From assembly GCA_035578155.1 (NCBI GenBank), contig JAPWDM010000007.1, positions 27,874,413 through 27,938,412 of the forward strand: a stretch of DNA of 64,000 nucleotides, given 5' to 3'. This document shows, piece after piece, positions 23,473 through 33,013 of the stretch. Under the pieces are notes generated by a model that saw only the letters and a program-made list of their open reading frames with translations, was not told where the DNA came from and made no database searches. Position 1 is the first letter of the stretch. Every line of letters starts with the position of its first letter. Made by a program: the position numbers and the translations under genes. The stretch is from Brachynemurus nebulosus. Lineage: Eukaryota > Arthropoda > Insecta > Neuroptera > Myrmeleontidae.

Positions 23473-26062
23473 CCTAATGTACTGACAAGACGTCGCGTCG
23501 TTGTGTTGTATCATGTTTTCCTAATACAATAATTTTCAAATAAATGAAGAAGGTTGAGAAACGGACTGATAACGTTTCGATACCGCTCCGATAAAATATT
23601 ATCTGAGTGGTATTGTTATTGGAACGATATTGGAGCGAGAGCGTGGTATCGGAGCGATGATGTGAATACACTCATTGTTTCTTGTGTAATAATATTTTAT
23701 CGAATCGGGAGCGTGGCGATATCGTACTGAGAGTGAAGCGTTAATGTGGATCGGGTCTTACTCGAAAAAAATACAATAAAAAAAAAAAAACAATATGTCC
23801 GAAAAGACTAAGTGCATACAACCCCTTAAAATAAGGCTCACTGCTTACCGATTACGACCATCGCTGTGCAAATAATGTCTGAGCGTTTTTATTTTGTCAT
23901 CTTTCAAATCTACATCGTCTAAAACTAAATTAAATAATGCTGTATCGATTTTCCGCAATGTTCGATCGTTTCCTAATTTAAGTAGCAGATGTCGTGTCGT
24001 GGCCCAATCGTTACGATTTGTTGTGGTCAAAATGCCCAGCGGGGATGAAGCCGGTGGACGTGTGTCCGATAAAACTTTAAGTATTTTCGCATAAATGGTT
24101 TCAGCCGGGAGTATTTCACCTGTAAAATCAGCCATTTTGTTTAAACTGTTAAAAACATTTTGTATAAGAGTATCATCGTCTGATGTAGATATTCTAATAA
24201 AATCTTTCCGAGTTGGAACACATTTAGGGGGAGAATTGGAACGGATAATAACTAAAATGAAACACTATTTTGGTTTATATCACTCACTTTTTGACTCACT
24301 ATAAATATTTTAATCACTAGTGCAGTGTGGCGTACTGTCACAATTAATGAAATTTTAATGGATACTGATGCAGCAGTTTCATTCATTAACGTGACATTTG
24401 CAGGGCTGGGGACTATTTAAAATGATTTCGTTTTAAATATGTATTTAAAATACAAAATGATATTTTGCATTTTCTATTTTAAATCAGTTCGGTCAAACCA
24501 TTTTCCATTTTGTATTTAAAATGCAAATTTGAATCCATTTTACATTTAAAATGAAAATTCATGTTTACTCAAATTTATGTGTATATGTATGACTTACGAC
24601 TCATATTAATAAGCACTCAAATTGAACGACTTGAAGTCTAACAAATTGTAAATGTAAGTTGATTTAATTTACTCGAATTTTTTATAACTCGAGTTGCAAT
24701 GTCACTTGAGTTAAATTTTTTACTAGAGTTGCAATTCTCAAACTTTTCTGACTCAAGTTGTGTACTATTATCTTTAAGACACGTCGATAAGAAATGTTTT
24801 GGTATTTCGAGTAAACGATTTTCATAATTTAGAAGTCGCAGTCGTAGCGTAGTCAAAGTTTGAATGTCAAGACTGAATTAAACTTGACAATATTTTTAAG
24901 TAACAATATTTCAAGAGTTAAGTTTCGTTTTCATATCATACAAACTTTACAAAATTTTCTCAAAAGACTGCCTTTATTTAATTTTAGTACGTTTGACATT
25001 TTCTTTTTTTTAAATTAATATAAAAAATGATAAAAAATTTATAGAATAAATTTAAAGTATATACACTTTATAATCCATTTTAGATAGCTATTTTCCATTT
25101 TCTATTTTAAATATGTACAGCAAAACCATTTTCCATTTTGTATTTTAAATACATTTTTAGAAGCTATTTTCCATTTTCTATTTTAAATGATTTCTATGAA
25201 CCATTTTTCTCAGCCCTGGACATTTGAAAATTGTACTCTAGATCAGACGATTCCGTTAAAAATCAAACGAACACTTACCATTCGCATTTAAAACATCAAA
25301 AATATAAAAATTTCCATTGCGCATAACCAGTATGTGCTTAGCATTTTCATTTTGTAAAATTAAATCCTTATCTAATTCGGGAATTCGTGTCGTATTAAAT
25401 AAATTCCCATACTGACTCATATCCAACGGGTAGCCCTTATTCAAAAATGTGTACATGTAGGCCAACGACGGCGGTAAATATTTATTAATTTTCGTAAACA
25501 TCGGATTATCCGGCGTTTTTGGATTCAAAAAGAATATTTCCGGTTTCAGTATGTTCGCACGTAACGAACGTAAAAATCGTAATGAACTTAACAATAAATT
25601 TGTCGCTTTTAACGGTTGCGTTTCGTACGCGCGATTCGGGCCGGGTACATGTATAATAAACGGGTTATAATTGATCGGCAACGGAATCCGATCTTTTAGG
25701 TACATATCAAACCACGGACCACTTATATAACTTGTATGTTTATTTTTCTTATCATTCTCGATAAGAATATTATTTAAAATTTTACCCGACGACGAGAGGA
25801 AACGTTTCACATTCGCTTCCGTTTTCTCATACGCTTCCGGTATGTGTATTAACGGTTTTTGAGCATTTAAATAACGTTCACAAGTCTTTTCAAGTTTCGG
25901 AATTGGCAATCGTGGTAAGGCGGACTGATAGTGCATCGTTGGAATCTCGCTACGATGTAAAAATTGATAATCCTCATACGATTTGCTGTATTTGGCCGTT
26001 TGTTCCAACAGGACTGGTGTTAAATTTCTTAATAAATTTCGTTCCACTAATAACATTGCCAT
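21079..26062 (-). CDS. CPT2: Carnitine O-palmitoyltransferase 2, mitochondrial
   Basis: Seven exons in transcript order: 26062-25279, 24119-23849, 23013-22817, 22747-22578, 21750-21637, 21572-21268, 21208-21079. They join in frame through GT-AG introns to 656 aa, close to the usual length (about 650-670). CPT2 sits on the matrix side of the inner mitochondrial membrane and converts acylcarnitine plus CoA to acyl-CoA for beta-oxidation. Visible landmarks: a short N-terminal extension (putative presequence) before [20 protein letters not shown]; the carnitine acyltransferase signature [15 protein letters not shown] with catalytic His at residue 374; the [19 protein letters not shown] block; and the C-terminal STSTLSSP motif. 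ATG 26062 was chosen as the first in-frame ATG (context ACCATGG); a second lies two codons later. An AATAAA on the minus strand at 20846-20841 is a candidate polyA signal. Introns 1 and 2 carry dated transposon insertions, and intron 4 holds a reverse-transcriptase relic. Confidence 0.96.
21268..21572 (-). CDS. CPT2: CPT2 exon 6
   Basis: Acceptor cattttcag, donor GTAAGG. It encodes [13 protein letters not shown] and the STSTLSSP motif followed by [14 protein letters not shown], hallmarks of the carnitine acyltransferase C-terminal lobe. Confidence 0.94.
21637..21750 (-). CDS. CPT2: CPT2 exon 5
   Basis: A 38-codon, phase 0-0 exon encoding [20 protein letters not shown] and [11 protein letters not shown], the carnitine/CoA binding region. 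Its acceptor (ttctttttcag) lies inside sequence that reads as a retrotransposon reverse-transcriptase fragment (see findings). Donor GTATAA is weak. Confidence 0.92.
21752..21825 (-). mobile_element. Reverse-transcriptase fragment abutting CPT2 exon 5
   Basis: The minus strand reads [18 protein letters not shown], the conserved jockey/CR1-type reverse-transcriptase block. The TTCTTTTTCAG at its end is the splice acceptor used by CPT2 exon 5. Confidence 0.7.
22578..22747 (-). CDS. CPT2: CPT2 exon 4
   Basis: Acceptor tttcaaag, donor GTAAGT. It encodes residues up to [11 protein letters not shown], a conserved helix in the acyltransferase C-terminal lobe. It ends in phase 0. Confidence 0.92.
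22817..23013 (-). CDS. CPT2: CPT2 exon 3, catalytic histidine
   Basis: Acceptor attttag, donor GTATTT (weak at +4). It encodes [14 protein letters not shown] and the catalytic block [15 protein letters not shown]; His374 matches the family's general-base histidine. Confidence 0.94.
23169..23760. mobile_element. PIF/Harbinger-type MITE in CPT2 intron 2
   Basis: The element 23172-23757 has TIR GGCCCGATCCACACTAA versus GACCCGATCCACATTAA on the other strand, flanked by TTA (23169-23171 and 23758-23760), the 3-bp target typical of PIF/Harbinger. It carries repeats of GCTCCACTCTCGCTC and an internal (TA)n tract. Confidence 0.75.
23409..23467. repeat. (TA)n microsatellite
   Basis: About 29 uninterrupted TA dinucleotides inside the MITE in CPT2 intron 2. 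Confidence 0.95.
23849..24119 (-). CDS. CPT2: CPT2 exon 2
   Basis: Acceptor ttttacag, donor GTAAGC. It encodes residues about 262-352, including the conserved segment [20 protein letters not shown]. It leaves in phase 2, completed by the first base of exon 3. Confidence 0.93.
24393..25226. mobile_element. hAT MITE with perfect 8-bp target duplication in CPT2 intron 1
   Basis: The element 24401-25218 begins CAGGGCTG and ends CAGCCCTG. GACATTTG flanks it on both sides (24393-24400 and 25219-25226). CAGGG ends plus an 8-bp duplication identify hAT. The interior is rich in CCATTTTCCATTTT-type words. No transposase. Confidence 0.9.
25279..26062 (-). CDS. CPT2: CPT2 exon 1
   Basis: Start ATG at 26062-26060, donor GTAAGT at 25278. 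It encodes residues 1-261: presequence, the substrate-tunnel N-terminal half, the [15 protein letters not shown] block and [19 protein letters not shown], both highly conserved in CPT2. Confidence 0.94.
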
Positions 26063-26071
26063 GGTTGCCAC

Positions 26072-28552
26072 TAATATAAATTAATACTCGTCGAAAAATC
26101 TGAAATTTAAAAAAAAAAATCCATGAAAATTATTTATTTTTGCTTATGTGCACAAAACCATAAGGGTTCCGTGGTTTTGACTACGAAACTCTAAGAAAAA
26201 TGAACTTTAGTCGATAAATGGCGCCACTTTTGTTTTAAAAAATAATTAACATTGTTCGAATTTATTTAATAAGGTCATTCTGAACGTGCAAATTCATAAT
26301 AAATATTTATTGTTTAAATTTCTTATATAAACACTAAAAATTTATTTTTAAATTTAAATGACAATTACTGCTGCTAATTACCTTTCAAGAAAGGTGAATA
26401 AATGCACCAAAATTTTCAAACCAAGGAATCAAGGAGCAAAGGGCAATACTATCGTAACATTTTTAAACTTTGAATTTATGAATATTCACTTTCGAACTTG
26501 AAGGAAAACGAAATAAAAGATAAACGACAGGTAATATAGAATGAAATAACAGATTTTCGTGAAACAGTCCAATATAAATGAAAATAATAGCAAGAAAGAT
26601 GGAAAAATACTTTCACAATTCAAATTAAATAAAGTAGAAAAATAGAAAATAAGAAATTTATTAAAAATAAACACGTATGTCACAAATATTTAACAGAAGT
26701 TTAAAAAAGTGTACTTACACAGTTTAAATAAATTTTTAAATTAGAATCAATCACTCAAATAAAATCGAAAAATAAAATAAAAATGAATGATCTTTATTAC
26801 TGAATCAATAAAACTAATAAAACATTACAAAAATAAAGAATATTTTCAATTAGACTAGATTTATTTTTAGATTTTTTTTTTTATTAAAAAGTGTGTGTCA
26901 ACATTTAATGAAATTAGAAAGTTTTTAAAGAAAAAATATGGTTTATTTTAACTAAATAATAACAGATTTCTTGCAAAATATAAGCAAGAATTTATAAAAA
27001 TACATTACAAAAGTAACACACTTAAAGATTATCCACTAAATATAATACTAATACATTAGTAGAAATGATATAACCGACATATCAGAAGTTTGACAGTAGA
27101 TAATAATGTATATATATAAAAGTGTAGTTAAATACCGAATCGTACAAAAATAACTAACGTTTTTTATATGCTTAAATTACTCCCAAATTGGTCTATTGAA
27201 CTCAGCAATTGCTCCAATAGAAATTTAATTATTTAATTAATTATCTATAAACAAAAAAAAAAAATTCAGTATTTCAGTCATCAAAATCTCAGAAAATAAT
27301 GCTTATTTTATATAATTTCTTTACACCAATAGATTATTCCCAGTTTGCTCCATTTAATTTTGAAAATTAATTTTCCCGAATAGTAATTAAAATATATCTA
27401 AGGGTGTATACCCAGTCAAATCAAGCACTACATCTAAAATTTTTTGAAAATTAATCATAATGTTAAATTATTACTAGAAACACTTATTTTATGAATTTAG
27501 ATGTATACTGTATAAGAAATTATATCAGTTAATAAATTTTTTCTATAAAATAAATATTTTATTTGAATATGGTTGACGTTGGATTTAGCACCTATCAGAA
27601 GGTATTATCCTGACAGTTGACGTATAGAGCATGTTCCATTTTGAAAACACTGTGTGACATAATGCATTTTCTTTTTTTTTTTAACCAAAAAACTAATTTT
27701 TTTTAAATTTTATTGCAAAACTAATCTTTTAATTGCATCTAAAAGCAATTAATTAAAAGGTTAAAATTTTAAAAAAAATTAGTTTTTTGTCCAAAAAAAA
27801 AATGCACTGTGTCGTCTGTGTTTCCTAAATGGAAAACATTCATTATATGTTTAACCACATTTCTCGTCGAAAATGGCGGGCATAATTTTTTAAAATAGTG
27901 TCAAAACCGCGTGGTTCTGGCTTTTAATTTTTATTTTAATTATTACGAAAAAGATAGGCCGGTGGGATCGGTTTTTTTTTATTAAAGGTTCATAAAACAA
28001 TTTTTTTTCTCACGAAGGTCGGATAAAATATGATAAATTTTACAAATTTATTCGTACCTAAGCTACTTCCGGTTCAAGCAACACACGATAAATGAGAACA
28101 TTAACATTAATTATTTCGCTTAATTTGTCCGTGACATACAATTTTCTTTTTGCTAATCGATGCAGAATCGTCTATTGTTGAACATATATCAAACTCAATG
28201 GACAAAGTTGGAATTTTCTTTTCGGGTATCATCCAGCCTTAAAAAAAATATTTATAATTAGCCAGTTATTAAAAAGTCCAGGCAATCAAACATACAATAT
28301 GTGTGTCGTTTGCATATATTTAAGGGTAATTTGGTTTTATTAAATGGATATTAGGTTATGAATAAATAATGTTTTACTATTAAAGAAAATTAACACCATA
28401 ACGATCATAACATATAATGACAAAACGCCCAATTGGTATATAATTTTGACAGCTAATACACTTGGAATATGGAATTGTTGACGTCGTACGACGTAGTATG
28501 TGAGGTAGTAAGGTTCACTTCACGTCTTATGACGTCAGTGACCGTCAAGGTA
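26072..28552. other. Intergenic, no gene
   Basis: AT-rich. Around 27630-27840 lies an inverted repeat (AAAAAACTAATTTTTTTTAA versus its complement) bounded by ACTGTGTG-type words. Near 28481-28537 lie a 14-bp palindrome and a full TGACGTCA site. Confidence 0.6.
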
Positions 28553-28985
28553 TTAACTCTTTGCACTCAAGCAAAAAAAAGTGAGTTGTAAATAGGCTGG
28601 TAAAACATATAGCACATGACAACGACCGACGTTCTTTTTTTGACGGATTCTTTTGACGTTCTAACCTTGTTTCCCCAAAGCTGAATACTAAATGCGCTAA
28701 GTACGTCCTCAATGCTGTTTTTATTAGTTTTTAATTTTAAAAAGATAATTCAACGTGATTTTGTATTATTTTATTTACAATTTTTCTAACAAAAGAATGT
28801 GTTTGCAGTTATTAAATAAAATATTCATGTAATGTGAAGTATGAGCAGTCATTACAGTTCAACATTCAGTGTGTCCTGTGGCACATGTCTTACGATCCAA
28901 CAGAAAAAACACCTTTAAATAGGGTAGAGTTAATGGACAAACCACCTTGTCATACTGTACATGTCTTATAAGCGCAAAGGGTTAA
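28553..28985. mobile_element. piggyBac-type MITE, copy 1
   Basis: The element 28557-28981 (425 bp) lies between TTAA duplications (28553-28556, 28982-28985). Ends CTCTTTGCACT and CCCTTTGCGCT (other strand) fit piggyBac-like TIRs. Highly similar to 60100-60525. Confidence 0.85.
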
Positions 28986-29886
28986 TATATAGCTTTTATA
29001 TTTCCGCCATTATTTTTGTTAGTATTAATAATTTTGTCGAAGACTGTACTGATGTAAGACTTGTCTGCATGTACTTTCGATATGTACATAATACATGTAC
29101 AATATATGTACACAATCATATAAACTAGTAAATAGAAGCTTAGCTAGTTAAAAAACCTAGATAGTTTTAATTATACATTTAGTAATTTTTTATGTTCTTA
29201 TACGTGTTATTACAAAACTGAAAAAAATTAAGACGTAACAGAAAAACCTTTCGAGTAGAATTCATTTCGTAAAATTTATCTACAATAAATCCTATTTATC
29301 ACAGAAGGTAATAAAAAGGCAGTCCAAGACCTTAGAAAGCAAAAAAAAAATTTCGAAAATATAATAAGCTTCAAACTATTAATCGTCAAAAAAATATTTT
29401 GGAAAAGTACATACTTAAGTGCCTCATAATGAGGAGTAAAGTGTCACTTTTCGCGAACAAAAATACTTTTGCTTTCGAATTTAAGCCAAGCAACAAGCAT
29501 AGAACAGAAACAATCAGCAAATGAAATTTATATTAAATTACATTGTTAGGTCCTGAAAAATTGAATTTTAACTTCAAATTGGGGAACAAAAATCTTATTT
29601 TAACCCCTCGATGTATAATAATTTTTTAATTTTACTTTACCAAAAACATTCTCATAAACTTGGCTTACTTACCCAGAATTGATAAACTTACGTCCTTTCT
29701 TACTTATAAAATCAAGAATCGCCATAAGGAAGATTCGAAATTCTAATTATCGGTACTTGAGTCAAACAATAAACACATATGTATCTTTAAATGCCCATTA
29801 AATGTCCAAGTTTGTGCGATTTTTTCTATATGATCCCTATCCACTCCATAAAAAAGGATAATTATGCTATATTAGTAGTAATTTCT

Positions 29887-30803
29887 TTAACCCTAGAATC
29901 ATACGTACTCGTCAAAATGACGAACGAACTTCTCTACCTACCCCAGTACTACAACTTGTCGTTGCTTGTCTGTTCTAAAACTTCTGGTATCTAATTTATT
30001 TGTTATGATAACACAGCAAATGTATTAATTTTATTTATAGTTGCTGTCGTTTTGTTTATATTAAAATAGTGTGCGTCAATTAGACGACGATGTTTAAAGA
30101 TTTTGTACTTTACATATAAAAGTTTTCATAATTTTTCAAAAATTTATTAAAGATATGGATGTTATAATTAATTTATTCAATGATAATGATAATGTGAAAG
30201 ATGATTACAGCTGTTTGACTTATAGAGACGACATAATACTGAAGTTTTAATATATTAAATCGAGAACTAAAGAATGCGTTTCAAGTGACTTAATAAAAGA
30301 TTAACAATTTATTTTGTGGATTTTATTTAATTTATTTTAATTTTATTATGTTTTGAGATCTTATTCGAAAAAATACTAACAAATTTTAGAAAATTTACAA
30401 ACGTGCCTAATGGGAAAATAACTACATATCTACGCGAATATTTGTGACCGAGAAATTTCACATTCTGTAAAGTCACACATGTCCACCGACTCATAATAGT
30501 TCATAAATTAATTATTTAAAAGACACGTCTTATGATACAATTGATGTATTTATCTACTTTTTAATTTTTATACTGAAAATATGCTTTGATAAAAAGATTA
30601 AAAAAATTAATAAATATTTATATTAAAAAATTTTTTCAAATCCAATTTTTGTAAATATTTTGTTTGCTTTTGTAGTATTATGTAAAAAAAAAAATGTTTT
30701 TTGCAAATAAACTCTAGAATTCTCCGTAAAAAGTCCATTTGTCAAAATGACGACGATGTATGATTAACGTTTCTCGTAGACCAACGTATGATTCTAGGGT
30801 TAA
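29887..30803. mobile_element. piggyBac element remnant, 909 bp
   Basis: TTAA at 29887-29890 and 30800-30803. TIRs CCCTAGAATCATACGT and its exact complement. Subterminal words GTCAAAATGACG and GCGTCAATTAGACG recall piggyBac internal repeats. A 31-codon acidic frame at 30155-30250 (+; MDVIINLFNDNDNVKDDY...) resembles a transposase N-terminus. The catalytic part is absent. Confidence 0.85.
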
Positions 30804-30909
30804 ACTTATCTACATAGCTAGATCATACTTGTCTAGTTTTTTTATAGTGATCTATAGATACATAGCACATACTTATATAAATACATTTATTTACACACAC
30901 TTTATGTAC

Positions 30910-31371
30910 TTAAGCCGCTGCTACACGATGCTATGAACACCTTCCAACATTCGACGTTGGATGGTTCATAGCATCGTGTAGCCGTTGTTCGAACCTACGA
31001 GTGTCCAATGTCGAGCGTCAAACGTTCGCATTTGGTCGTGTCCCGTTCGATGTCGGTATTTTTGCACCGAGTGAAAGGGATGCTTCGAACGTTTGAAGGT
31101 CAATGTTGGTTGCGTTGGTTGGTTCGACTCAGCAGCTGCACGACTCGTTCATGTGAAGAGAGACAACATCAGTGTATAACATTAGAGATAACATCAGACA
31201 GATAACAGCTTCGTCCACTGAGTACCAACACATCATCATTCGTATTGGATCAAACATTCGATTCACCGTGTAGCAGATACATTCGTCGCACCAACTATCG
31301 AACTTAATTGCACCAAACGTTCGATCGAACGTTGGAAGGAACGTTCGTAGCATCGTGTAGAACCCGCTTTA
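30910..31371. mobile_element. PIF/Harbinger-like MITE, copy 1
   Basis: The element 30913-31368 is flanked by TTA. TIRs read AGCCGCTGCTACACGATGCT and AGCGGGTTCTACACGATGCT. A subterminal hairpin (ATGCTATGAACACC ... GGTTCATAGCAT) sits at the left end. Related to 58349-58875. Confidence 0.75.
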
Positions 31372-31972
31372 AATAAAGTCATTCCTCATTTGTGCCTAAA
31401 CGTATAAAATATATTCATACGTAGCCTTTGTTATAGAAAATATGTATATAATTAATCACCCTTTGTTATTTTACCTTATCAGTTATCAGTCATCCTTATG
31501 TCTTGTTTCTTACAATTTCTCTTTAAGGTACAACACTACTTTGAATTTTTCAAAAGAGATTTTTACTTCCAAAAAGTAAGATACAGCTGAAGACTGGAAT
31601 TTTTAATGTTTATCCTCACTAAATGTTTTTCATTTAACATTTTTGAAATTTTAATAGATTTTTGATAATTTAATAAAAAGAAGCGTTTATAAACATTTCA
31701 AGCGTCTGAGTTCAAAGTAGTGTTACCCCTTAAATTTTCAAGTTGTCTAGATTTATGTATTTTATTATCAAAATATGTACATAAATATTTCTTTTTTAAT
31801 ATCAAAAACTTTATCAATGTTCCACAAAACATTATCAGTTGATTGCTAACAAATTACTAATTTTAAGTACATTAAATCATTACTAACCATTTTAATCATA
31901 ATCACTAATCAATAATTCAGTGTTAAAAAATATAGGTACGCACATTCAATTTGTTTTTTTTTTTTGTTTTGT

Positions 31973-32009
<37 letters not shown>

Positions 32010-32795
32010 TATAATTACAGCAAAAACTGTTTTTATGCGCTTTTTCTTATACGAGTTTTAATTTTTTTTTAAATGGTCATTAAAGGGCATTTAATAAGAA
32101 ATGAATGTAAGAAAAAGTAAGAAATTTAAACATTAATTTGCGATAAAGTTACTTATTGACTGTTTTTCAAGCATTTAATCAGTACATTGCATAAGAATAT
32201 AAGTTATTGTATCGTTAAGTATCTTTACCGCAATTTTTGTAATATAATGTGTAAATTAATGTTTTTTTTTTTTTTGTTTAGAAAAGCAACTTCTAAGAAA
32301 ATCGTGAGGTTATGAAAACTTTAAGTTACGTATTTATTTCCTATGAAACTTTTTTTATAGTCCCTATTCACCGGATAAAAAAGGATATGCTGTAAATTTA
32401 TAGAGCTGTTTAAAATTTTCAGGGGGTTGGACCGGGTAAGAAAAAAAGAAAAACAAACAAGGTGTTAACTGAAAGACATTTTTATTTTTGAACTATAACG
32501 TTTGAAGTGATATAAATGTCAGAGAATAAAGAGAGCAGATTTTCTGCAATAGAATCTTTTATTTGAATTCAACACATTTAAAATATCATTTGAGCAAAAA
32601 CACTAAACATTCTTTTAAAAATTCGCTTTTGACAATAAAATTTTGCGTTTTGTTTGAAATTAAACAGCATAACGTATGCAATAATTAATTATTAAGTTTA
32701 AATTTTCATTAAAATTTTCATTTTTTTTTTTTAAATTTTATTTTATTTAAAGCTATAAAAGTCGCATATTTAAGATTTAGTAAGATAAAAATTTT
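31372..32795. other. Intergenic with poly-T tract
   Basis: No gene. A pure T run of about 28 at 31981-32008 is a simple repeat or a decayed retroposon tail. Confidence 0.6.
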
Positions 32796-32979
32796 TTTAT
32801 TTTAAGTTCGAACTGCACTTGTGTCACAGTTTGTCTTTTTCGTTTTCGGTGAAAATAAAAATCGAGAACATAAATTGCGTTGTACTACCGAGCCGTCTCC
32901 CAGTAAGCGGCATGGTAGGCAAAGCAAGAAATTATTTTCAGTCCCGTGCCACATAATGGATCCGGTCAGCATTCCGTTT

Positions 32980-33013
32980 TTAATAGACAGCACTTGATTC
33001 CATTTCAGCGTCA
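32980..33013 (-). CDS. Proposed last coding exon of TEH1-like gene
   Basis: A 34-nt coding segment after acceptor tttgttacag on the minus strand. It completes the split codon as Asp, continues with ten residues ending ESSAVY, and stops at TAA 32982-32980. The flanking minus-strand sequence down to AATAAA (32801-32796) is markedly less AT-rich than its surroundings, as expected for a 3' UTR. The exon is inferred from phase and signals only. Confidence 0.6.
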
